Positions 1 to 5,036 of a DNA stretch of 5,036 nt are shown here, piece by piece. Source of the stretch: JAZDKP01 sp043802925 (GTDB taxonomy: Bacteria; Fibrobacterota; OXYB2-FULL-49-7; JAEUSG01). The position numbers and the translations under genes are program-made. The DNA is taken from positions 1 through 5,036 of the forward strand of contig JAZDKP010000317.1 in NCBI GenBank assembly GCA_043802925.1. The letters run 5' to 3'. The notes under the pieces were generated by a model. The model searched no databases, was not told the origin of the DNA, and worked only from the letters and a program-made list of their open reading frames with translations. Within the stretch, counting starts at the first letter, position 1; every line of letters starts with the position of its first letter.

Positions 1-28
1 GGGTATCGAAAGGCAAAGAGGCTTTCTC

Positions 29-94
29 TGTCATTCCCGCGAAAGCGGGAATCCACCACCTGATGATGGATTCCGGGTCAAGCCCGGAATGACA
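29..94. repeat. Composite palindromic repeat (two hairpins forming one larger inverted repeat, REP/MITE-like)
   Basis: Two GC-rich hairpins stand side by side. The first (33-52) has arms ATTCCCGC/GCGGGAAT around a GAAA loop. The second (70-90) has arms ATTCCGGG/CCCGGAAT around TCAAG. The outer ends are also complementary (TGTCATTCC at 29-37, GGAATGACA at 86-94), as are the inner flanks (GGAATCCA at 48-55, TGGATTCC at 67-74), so the 66 bases can fold as one long imperfect stem or as two separate hairpins. The first hairpin fits the pattern ATTCCC-N8-GGGAAT, the consensus of the dRS3 repeats of Neisseria; similar palindromes are scattered through many unrelated genomes. There is no obvious target-site duplication and no transposase in view. 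It is probably a non-coding dispersed repeat; whether it is mobile cannot be judged from one copy. Confidence 0.8.
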
Positions 95-100
95 AACAAG

Positions 101-116
101 CCGTAGCAAGCTACGG
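101..116. repeat. Short perfect hairpin CCGTAGC-AA-GCTACGG
   Basis: This is a perfect 7-bp palindrome (CCGTAGC at 101-107, GCTACGG at 110-116) with a two-base AA spacer. It lies 6 bases after the composite repeat and 15 bases before the GTG start at 132. It has no U-tract, so it does not look like a terminator. It may be part of the same dispersed repeat unit as 29-94, or an mRNA leader hairpin whose 3' arm borders the GGGGAA purine run that could be the ribosome binding site of the next gene. Its structure is clear; its role is unknown. Confidence 0.6.
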
Positions 117-131
117 GGAATTGAACCCATT

Positions 132-332
132 GTGATTAAACGAAAATCTGCGACAAAGGACATTTCAGCGCTTGCGTTTGAAGCTCTGAAAGAAGCTGTC
201 AATGGCGCGCTAATGACCCATAAACGTCTGGGTCTTCCGATTTACGTTGAAAAAGACGGTAAAATAATAACCATTCCCGCTCGTGCAATTAAGGTCTCAA
301 ATAAATACCCCCGCCGCATCCCTGCTTTTTAA
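132..332 (+). CDS. Small protein of unknown function, 66 aa, GTG start
   Basis: I do not recognise a named family. The protein is small and basic, with no signal peptide or membrane segment, so it is probably cytoplasmic. Residues 11-35 (ISALAFEALKEAV onward) look like an amphipathic helix. Then come a HKRLGLPIYVEKDGKI segment resembling a beta-hairpin and a short basic tail ending RRIPAF. An alanine-rich helix, then a conserved-looking HKRLG-P-I/V-x-DGK turn, then ARAI resembles small orphan proteins that I recall from environmental bacteria, some near toxin-antitoxin loci; I cannot confirm that. GTG is chosen because no in-frame ATG occurs before residue 28 and an in-frame stop lies upstream at 90-92. 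A weak GGGGAA purine run lies about 11 bases before it. The gene is alone on the plus strand, follows the palindromic repeats, and ends about 30 bases before the bidirectional terminator. It could be an antitoxin-like or nucleic-acid-binding protein, but no partner gene is visible in the window. Confidence 0.6.
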   Translation: MIKRKSATKDISALAFEALKEAVNGALMTHKRLGLPIYVEKDGKIITIPARAIKVSNKYPRRIPAF

Positions 333-360
333 TTCGTAGATACAAAATAAATGGTCATAA

Positions 361-388
361 AAAAACCCCTCGTTTCCGAGGGGTTTTT
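361..388. terminator. Strong bidirectional rho-independent terminator
   Basis: Perfect 12-bp arms (AAAAACCCCTCG at 361-372, CGAGGGGTTTTT at 377-388) enclose a TTTC loop. Read on the plus strand, the stem ends in five T's and would terminate the small gene ending at 332. Read on the minus strand, seven U's (complement of the A-run 359-365) follow the GC core, so it works at least as well for the long minus-strand block whose last gene ends at 432. The position between convergent genes fits a shared terminator. Confidence 0.92.
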
Positions 389-396
389 CGTCTGTA

Positions 397-414
397 TCCG
401 CCGCAAGGGGCGGA
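397..414. other. Minor hairpin downstream of the barrel gene stop
   Basis: TCCGCC (397-402) pairs with GGCGGA (409-414) around a six-base loop. It lies 17 bases past the stop codon of the minus-strand barrel gene and just before the main terminator in the direction of transcription. It has no U-tract of its own, so it is more likely a 3'-end stabilising stem or a chance pairing than an independent terminator. Confidence 0.35.
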
Positions 415-431
415 ATCATTTTAGCTGGTCA

Positions 432-1961
432 TTACTGCATTGCCGGGGACGGGGCCATCCCGGGAATATTGCTGGATTCGCCGCCGAAACGGTAAGTGAG
501 GGTCACGTTGGCGCCGCGGGGGCCTGTGCCACCATTGGTAGCTGTGCCATCGTTACCGCTGATGAAATAAATTCCGTTCAGCGTGGCCGGGTTGATGGTC
601 ATGTCGAGGCAAAGGTTGTTCATGACAAGGCCAAGACCGAGCATCCAGTTGAACTTTCCGCCGTTCTGGGGACCGGACGCTTCGCTTGTTGCATCCGTGC
701 CCTTGGAATCAATGGCCTGCCAAGTAACGTCCTTGCTGCCTCCCGCACGGACTAAAATATCGTCAAATTTCCAGACATTTTTAATGTCCCGTTCAAAGCC
801 GAGTGAGGTTACAGGGAAGCCATAATCAGTGGTCGTGACTTCAGGGTTGGCGTTGTCGGCGTTCTCGGGCTTGTTAGTGCATGCAATGCGATACATGGAA
901 ACGGAAGGGACCATGATTGTGTTTTCAAAAATCTGGATCCGATCCGCAATCCCTACAGCCATGTTTGTAAGCGAGTAGAGATCGCTCTTAACCGGTGTCA
1001 ATGCGGCGATTGCGTCATCACCGTCATTGAACTTGGCCTCAAACTGCTGTGCTGATTTCTCAAAAGCGACACCGACGCAGAACTTGTGAATGCCCATTTC
1101 AAGACCGACTTTTAGGTGAATCGGCATATAATAACCGGTCGTTGCGTCAATGTTTGATGTTTCAGTGTTGTATGTGGTTGTGACACCCGTTGCAACGATG
1201 GTACGGGTACCGGTCTGTTTGTTTTCAGCGCTGTAAGACAAAAGCGTGTAGCCCGTTGAAAGCTTGAGACTGATGGCGTTTCCAACATTCAAGCCTGCAC
1301 CAATGCCAAAACCTTTGGCGCCAAAATTGGAAAAGCCTTCGCTATTGCGGTGATCGGAGGTGATTGGAGTAACGACTGGGGTGTTGACAACATCCTTCGT
1401 CGTCCATGAACTGTTTGAGGCCTCCCGGAAAAGATCTAAACCGATATTGAGACTCCCAAGCGGAATGGCCGCGACAAAGTGCGCAACGCTTCCAGGAGCG
1501 AAATCGACGGCCGCAGCAGGAACGCTAAATGCGCCTGCCCAAAGTATTTGGTTTGCCGAAGCGGATGTAAGACCGGAGGGGACCGCAGAGACTAATGCCG
1601 TATACGAAAAGCTGGGATAGGTCCCGATAGCAAAGTTTGAATATGTCGTTGAATTGAAAATTAAACCTACAGAAAACATATCCATAATCTTTTTTGAACC
1701 ATAGGCATAACCGTTGACGGATGTGAGCGCAGAATTATTACCGGCATAACCCTGAACCATGTCGCTATGGACGGCAACATCGGACGGGAAGGTCACAACA
1801 TCCGAAACATCATCAATAAGGTTTACGTTCTGATAGCCGCCCAGGTGGGGATCACCAAGTGCCGAGCTTCGTCCGGAATACGGATTGTACTGCCCGAACG
1901 CGACACCTGCCATCATCACGACAGCAGCGGTTACTAAAATCATCCTTTTCATCATTACCAC
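432..1961 (-). CDS. Outer-membrane beta-barrel protein, 509 aa (porin/FadL/PorV-like architecture, function unknown)
   Basis: The N-terminus is a Sec signal peptide: basic MKR, a hydrophobic stretch at residues 8-20, and a probable signal peptidase I site after AFG (residue 23), leaving Gln24 first. Residues 30-61 (RSSALG, then LIDDVSDVVTFPS) resemble the N-terminal signature of FadL/PorV-like barrels, where an ARxxGxGG stretch precedes DDxSxxxxNP. The rest is rich in Gly, aromatic residues and alternating polar/hydrophobic strands with Thr/Ser/Asn-rich loops. The barrel seems to close with ANVTLTYRF (484-492), followed by a 17-residue Pro/Ser/Met tail. No catalytic motif was seen. The role is probably transport or a structural part of the outer membrane; substrate unknown. 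It is the last gene of a minus-strand unit, 51 bases after the Ig-lipoprotein gene and before the 361-388 terminator. The start may be the GTG at 1961 (5 bases from a perfect Shine-Dalgarno) or the ATG at 1955 (11 bases); the signal peptide is intact with either. Confidence 0.85.
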   Translation of the reverse strand: MVMMKRMILVTAAVVMMAGVAFGQYNPYSGRSSALGDPHLGGYQNVNLIDDVSDVVTFPSDVAVHSDMVQGYAGNNSALTSVNGYAYGSKKIMDMFSVGLIFNSTTYSNFAIGTYPSFSYTALVSAVPSGLTSASANQILWAGAFSVPAAAVDFAPGSVAHFVAAIPLGSLNIGLDLFREASNSSWTTKDVVNTPVVTPITSDHRNSEGFSNFGAKGFGIGAGLNVGNAISLKLSTGYTLLSYSAENKQTGTRTIVATGVTTTYNTETSNIDATTGYYMPIHLKVGLEMGIHKFCVGVAFEKSAQQFEAKFNDGDDAIAALTPVKSDLYSLTNMAVGIADRIQIFENTIMVPSVSMYRIACTNKPENADNANPEVTTTDYGFPVTSLGFERDIKNVWKFDDILVRAGGSKDVTWQAIDSKGTDATSEASGPQNGGKFNWMLGLGLVMNNLCLDMTINPATLNGIYFISGNDGTATNGGTGPRGANVTLTYRFGGESSNIPGMAPSPAMQ

Positions 1962-1966
1962 GAAAA

Positions 1967-1974
1967 CCTCCTTT
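1967..1974 (-). promoter_or_regulatory. Strong Shine-Dalgarno of the 432-1961 barrel gene
   Basis: On the minus strand the sequence reads AAAGGAGG, nearly the full anti-Shine-Dalgarno complement. It is 5 bases from GTG (1961-1959), 11 from the first ATG (1955-1953) and 14 from the second ATG (1952-1950). The spacing favours GTG or the first ATG. This site is much better than that of the upstream lipoprotein gene, which suggests efficient independent translation of the last gene of the unit. Confidence 0.8.
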
Positions 1975-2012
1975 GGTTTAATGCAGGTCGTTTATTGATT
2001 TATAGCAATAAC

Positions 2013-3329
2013 TTAGAAACTATTCGTGATGATTCCCGCCCCATAGTTTCCGTTCAGGTCCTTGATTTGCCTCATATTCACAGAAATTGTGCCTGAAGCA
2101 TGGCCTGCAACCGGAGTCAGGTGCACAACCGTGATGGGCGCGCCTAACGCAGTGTATTCCGTAACAATAGCCAACACAAACGGGTACTGGACCGTGCCGT
2201 TCTGGTACCATATCGTGGAACTGTTTAATGTTGACTCATCAATGCGCTCAGTAAACGTTAATGTCTTGTTAGGCGCTGAAAATACGAAGCTGGGCACGAT
2301 AATGTCAGTCCGGACAGCCCCCCCGCCCACCAGAGAATCGCCGGTCGTGATTGCAAAAAGCGCGGTATCCTGCCCATGACCGTCAAATTGGCTCATTTTA
2401 TTGCCATCCGCATCAACAATGGCATTTTGCTTCACAACCACATAATACGTTTTACCCGGTTCGAGGTTTGCGTTGGGCTGAATGCGAACCGTTGATCCGG
2501 TGGGGGTCCACCCGGAATTGGGGTCGTTTCCAAAAGTGACCTGGCTTGGAATTTTTAGCTGTGTTTCGGCATTCACAAGCCAAATCCTGGAATCATCGAT
2601 AGTGCCGAGATAAGCGGAAGCGATATCGTAATTACTACGGTCGGCCAAGAGTTTCACATCCGTTAAGCGAAGGTAGAGCGGCGCATCGACATAAATGCCC
2701 GCAGGCGCCACCAAAGCCCCGGAAATCCAACAGAAAGCTCCGCCGGTAATGACAGGGGGTTGGCGGTCAACAACATAATTCTGGGCATCCGTTGGGGTGG
2801 AAGGGGCGCCGGCCACATCATAGGTCGTGAAATAGAACTCAAAGTCGTCGTCGACCGCTTCACCGCCAATATTGTCGCCGTCGTAATCAAACCTGTTGCC
2901 GTAGGCGTCGGCCAGGGAGGCGCCGGCGACCTTGATCCAGTAACGCTTGGAAACATCGAGGCTGGCGGTGGGGTAAATAGTGAGTGTTGAATAACCGTTC
3001 CCGATGTCCCAGGAGCAGGTCACGGGCACGGTGGAATTGTCCATGACTTTTTTAAGGGTCACGGAATAATTGGCGGACATGGTAACGCCAAAAGAGATGA
3101 CCAGTCGCGCGGAATCGTTGGTGATGGGAACGTTATTTCCGGCCCGGCGATTGTACATAAGACCGGAAATCGAAGCGAATCCGTTAACGACATCGGTCTC
3201 GGTCGGCTTGCTGAAGCTGGGCGTACCGCCGGCAACCGGGCTGCTCTCCTGTTTGGAGCAACCCGCCAGGGCCAGCAGGCAAGTCAGTGTTATGAATGCT
3301 GTTTTTGATGAAGTGAATATGTTTTTCAT
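2013..3329 (-). CDS. Outer-envelope lipoprotein with three SbsA/Big_5-like Ig domains, 438 aa
   Basis: The N-terminus is a lipoprotein signal peptide with lipobox L-A-G-C and Cys24 as the lipidated residue. Ser-Lys follow, not Asp at +2, so outer-membrane sorting is expected. A Ser/Pro/Gly linker leads to three tandem Ig-like modules, roughly residues 68-170, 190-328 and 343-435. Each carries hallmarks of the bacterial SbsA-type (Big_5) fold: a late strand after an L-x-x-G/S-K-x-Y turn (SLDVSKRYWIKV, NLEPGKTYYVVV; weaker in the third) and then a D-x-x-GN turn (LADAYGN 139-145, VDADGN 305-310, IKDLNGN 422-428). Module 3 also has the family-like TERIDESTLNSST (360-372). Asp-rich stretches after the first two turns (148-163, 315-321) could bind calcium. 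No enzyme motif was found, so an adhesive, scaffolding or surface-display role is inferred. The ATG at 3329 has a modest AGGA (3337-3340) 7 bases upstream. The gene lies between two barrel genes, with gaps of 38 and 51 bases. Confidence 0.87.
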   Translation of the reverse strand: MKNIFTSSKTAFITLTCLLALAGCSKQESSPVAGGTPSFSKPTETDVVNGFASISGLMYNRRAGNNVPITNDSARLVISFGVTMSANYSVTLKKVMDNSTVPVTCSWDIGNGYSTLTIYPTASLDVSKRYWIKVAGASLADAYGNRFDYDGDNIGGEAVDDDFEFYFTTYDVAGAPSTPTDAQNYVVDRQPPVITGGAFCWISGALVAPAGIYVDAPLYLRLTDVKLLADRSNYDIASAYLGTIDDSRIWLVNAETQLKIPSQVTFGNDPNSGWTPTGSTVRIQPNANLEPGKTYYVVVKQNAIVDADGNKMSQFDGHGQDTALFAITTGDSLVGGGAVRTDIIVPSFVFSAPNKTLTFTERIDESTLNSSTIWYQNGTVQYPFVLAIVTEYTALGAPITVVHLTPVAGHASGTISVNMRQIKDLNGNYGAGIITNSF

Positions 3330-3367
3330 GTTTTTTTCCTGTTAGTTGGTACTTTTATCAAGGCGTC

Positions 3368-5036
3368 TCAGTTTTTTGCCGGTTCCACAGCAGCCGGTGA
3401 TTCCGGCGTTTTGACCGGGTCAAAGAAAAAGGTCAGCGAAAGATAGAGGTTCTGGTACCAGGCTTCGTCGAGAACAACCTGGGTTGCGCCCGTTGTAAAG
3501 AAGCCTTTGAGGTCGAGGTTCAGGTTTTTAAGAGGGGTAAATCCGACCCCGTAGGTGAACGTTGTGGAGGACGCCAGGGTGTTGGAAGGCCGGCCGCGCA
3601 TTGAGGAAACAGCGGTCTGTGGGTTTGCGGTTGCGTTGACGGTTGTGACGGCCCCATCATTGTAGCGCGTGGTCGTCACAATGGCATCGCCGCCCGATTC
3701 GAGCACCTGCACGACATCGTGGGATTGCAGAATCTGATGAAGGGCGCCCGCACGAACCTGCCATTTGGAGGTAACGTCCCAGGTAAAACCCACGGGAAGG
3801 TCGATAATACCGGTGCGCAGCGCGGCAGAATCCTTGGAATCATTATAGACATACGCAGTGGTGCGGGTGTAGTCGTCAGGATCCGCGGTCTGGTTATCGC
3901 CGTCGTTATAGGTATCGACACGGCTCTGTGTGTGTTTGAGGGTATAGACAGTCGAGGAATTGAACGTGCGGTACCCGAAACCGAACCCGAGGTTCAGGTT
4001 GTCTTCGATGGTAAAATAGGCGTTAAGGCACATGCCGGTATTGAAGGCCGAACGGTCTCCGTCTGTGTAGGAATAACCTTCAGATATTGCCGTGGTGTTT
4101 GTGGTGCTGAACAGCGCGCCATGGGCAACATCACGCAGGTTATAGGCGATGGCCTTGGAATAGTCCTGTGCGCCGGTGCCAAAACCGAGTTGGAAGGTAC
4201 CCGAAGTCTTGAGGCGGTTGTCGAGAAAAGACTTGGACAAACGGGTGCCCAGGGTAAAGAGCTTGAGATTATATTCACCTTTGGCCGTCTGCGTTTCGCT
4301 CTCGGAAAGGGCCACGGTCTGGCTGTTTTCATTGTAGTTGTAATTCGTGGTGCTGTCACCCGTGCCAGGCATGTAGTTGAGCCCGAAATAGCCGTCCACT
4401 GTCAGCAGGCTCAGTCCCAGGCGCGCCCCCAGGTTGACGCGCGTGACGGGTGATTCGCCGGTGACTGTGTATTCGCCGCGCGTATTGCGCGAGGTCAGGC
4501 CATTGCCGTAGGTATAGGTAAAATCGGGAGCGTTGACCACGGGCAGGAAATTACCCTGGGTGGCGTTGACCGTCGCAAAAGGGGAACGGGTATCGTCGAG
4601 ATTGGCACCCTGGTAGGAGAGGAGGAGACCGGCGGTCAGCCTATCGGAGAGCGCGAAGGTGTTGTTCAGCATCCAGGAGTTCATTTTGACGACCCGCTCG
4701 CTGCGGTTTTCTTCAGTCTGTGTTTCGGTGATGCCCGAAACCGCATCGTAGGCGCTAACGTTTTGTGAAAGGTAACCCGTGCCGGTCGTGGCGTTAATCT
4801 TGGAAGCAAGGAGGCCGGAGCTGGTGGCGTTGTTCAGTTCCACAAAAACACTGGTGTTGAGTTTTTCGACGAGACGTACCAGGTTTCCGGAGGTCCCCAG
4901 AAAATACTTGTCATTTGAAGAATTCCCCAGCAGACACTCATTGCCGCCCTGGCCGTTGATAAAATTGGTATACAGGCCGATACGTTTGTTCATGGTTGTG
5001 AAATAGCCCAGAGAGTTGAACGTGCCTTCGCCGATG
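3368..5036 (-). CDS. Outer-membrane beta-barrel protein, C-terminal 555 aa (5' end beyond window)
   Basis: The reading frame is open to the right edge, so the N-terminus and signal peptide are missing. An ATG at 4993 is in frame but is unlikely to be the start: no Shine-Dalgarno precedes it, the following residues are not a signal peptide, and the 14 upstream codons (IGEGTFNSLGYFTT) continue a strand-like pattern into YFTTMNKRIGLYTNF. The visible part is made of amphipathic strands joined by short turns and long Asn/Thr/Ser/Asp-rich loops; numbering from that ATG, examples are LDNRLKTSGTFQLGFG (257-272), IEDNLNLGFGFGYRTF (329-344) and IIDLPVGFTWDVTSKW (396-411). The last strand LYLSLTFFF (516-524) is followed by a 17-residue Pro/Ala/Glu tail. 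This matches a large beta-barrel of porin or transporter type; no plug, TonB box or POTRA domain is visible, though these could lie beyond the edge. It is the first visible gene of the minus-strand unit. Substrate unknown. Confidence 0.82.
   Translation of the reverse strand, partial: IGEGTFNSLGYFTTMNKRIGLYTNFINGQGGNECLLGNSSNDKYFLGTSGNLVRLVEKLNTSVFVELNNATSSGLLASKINATTGTGYLSQNVSAYDAVSGITETQTEENRSERVVKMNSWMLNNTFALSDRLTAGLLLSYQGANLDDTRSPFATVNATQGNFLPVVNAPDFTYTYGNGLTSRNTRGEYTVTGESPVTRVNLGARLGLSLLTVDGYFGLNYMPGTGDSTTNYNYNENSQTVALSESETQTAKGEYNLKLFTLGTRLSKSFLDNRLKTSGTFQLGFGTGAQDYSKAIAYNLRDVAHGALFSTTNTTAISEGYSYTDGDRSAFNTGMCLNAYFTIEDNLNLGFGFGYRTFNSSTVYTLKHTQSRVDTYNDGDNQTADPDDYTRTTAYVYNDSKDSAALRTGIIDLPVGFTWDVTSKWQVRAGALHQILQSHDVVQVLESGGDAIVTTTRYNDGAVTTVNATANPQTAVSSMRGRPSNTLASSTTFTYGVGFTPLKNLNLDLKGFFTTGATQVVLDEAWYQNLYLSLTFFFDPVKTPESPAAVEPAKN

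Noticed and set aside
8..26. Weak inverted repeat GAAAG/CTTTC at the left edge
   Set aside because: Only five A/T-rich base pairs with a nine-base loop; well within chance expectation.
29..116. Three palindromes in a row as a CRISPR array or attachment site
   Set aside because: The hairpins differ in sequence and there are no regularly spaced identical repeats or unique spacers; no integrase or tRNA is adjacent.
351..755. Plus-strand open frame of 134 codons
   Set aside because: It runs through the terminator hairpin and then antisense to the C-terminus of the 432-1961 barrel gene; a coding gene would not start just before a strong terminator.
1999..2004. TATAAA (minus strand) as a possible -10 box for the last barrel gene
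   Set aside because: The position about 17 bases upstream reads ACGAAT, a poor -35 match, and the short gap fits co-transcription better. An internal promoter cannot be excluded.
3330..3367. T-rich gap between the partial barrel and lipoprotein genes as a terminator
   Set aside because: Read on the minus strand it has an A-run rather than a U-run and no stable stem; it carries the AGGA ribosome binding site of the lipoprotein gene.
3719..4453. Plus-strand open frame of 244 codons opposite the partial barrel gene
   Set aside because: It lies wholly antisense to a well-supported barrel gene, its protein is a low-complexity Gly/Val/Ile-rich mix without domain pattern, and no ribosome binding site supports it. 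It is a shadow of the GC-skewed codon use of the real gene.

Overview
The window most likely comes from a diderm (Gram-negative-type) bacterium. All three large proteins are built for the outer envelope: two look like outer-membrane beta-barrels and one is a lipoprotein with stacked Ig-like domains. The style of these proteins, the moderate GC content and the scattered palindromic repeats recall poorly characterised or uncultured lineages such as Fibrobacterota/FCB-type bacteria, Omnitrophota or Desulfobacterota. No phylogenetic marker is present, so this placement is a weak inference.

Layout, left to right. Positions 1-131 hold no convincing gene. They carry a composite inverted repeat of two GC-rich hairpins (29-94) and a separate perfect hairpin (101-116). 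A 66-codon plus-strand gene starting with GTG (132-332) follows directly. It encodes a small, probably cytoplasmic protein of unassigned function. A strong rho-independent terminator with 12-bp arms (361-388) lies between this gene and the minus-strand block, and it can serve both directions. A weaker hairpin follows at 397-414.

The rest of the window (432-5036) is minus strand and reads from right to left as one probable transcription unit. The order is a partial beta-barrel protein (3368-5036, N-terminus beyond the right edge), a 438-aa lipoprotein with three SbsA/Big_5-like Ig domains (2013-3329), and a 509-aa beta-barrel protein with a signal peptide (432-1961). The gaps are 38 and 51 bases, with no terminator in either, and transcription would end at the 361-388 hairpin.

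The arrangement barrel, Ig-lipoprotein, barrel suggests a surface assembly in which the lipoprotein is displayed on or docked to the outer membrane next to two barrels. This is inferred from gene order and protein architecture; no enzymatic motif was seen in any of the three. No CRISPR array, tRNA, rRNA, insertion sequence or recognisable defence system was found. The least ordinary signals are the repeat cluster at the left edge, the small GTG-started gene beside it, and the matching 17-residue tails on the two barrels.
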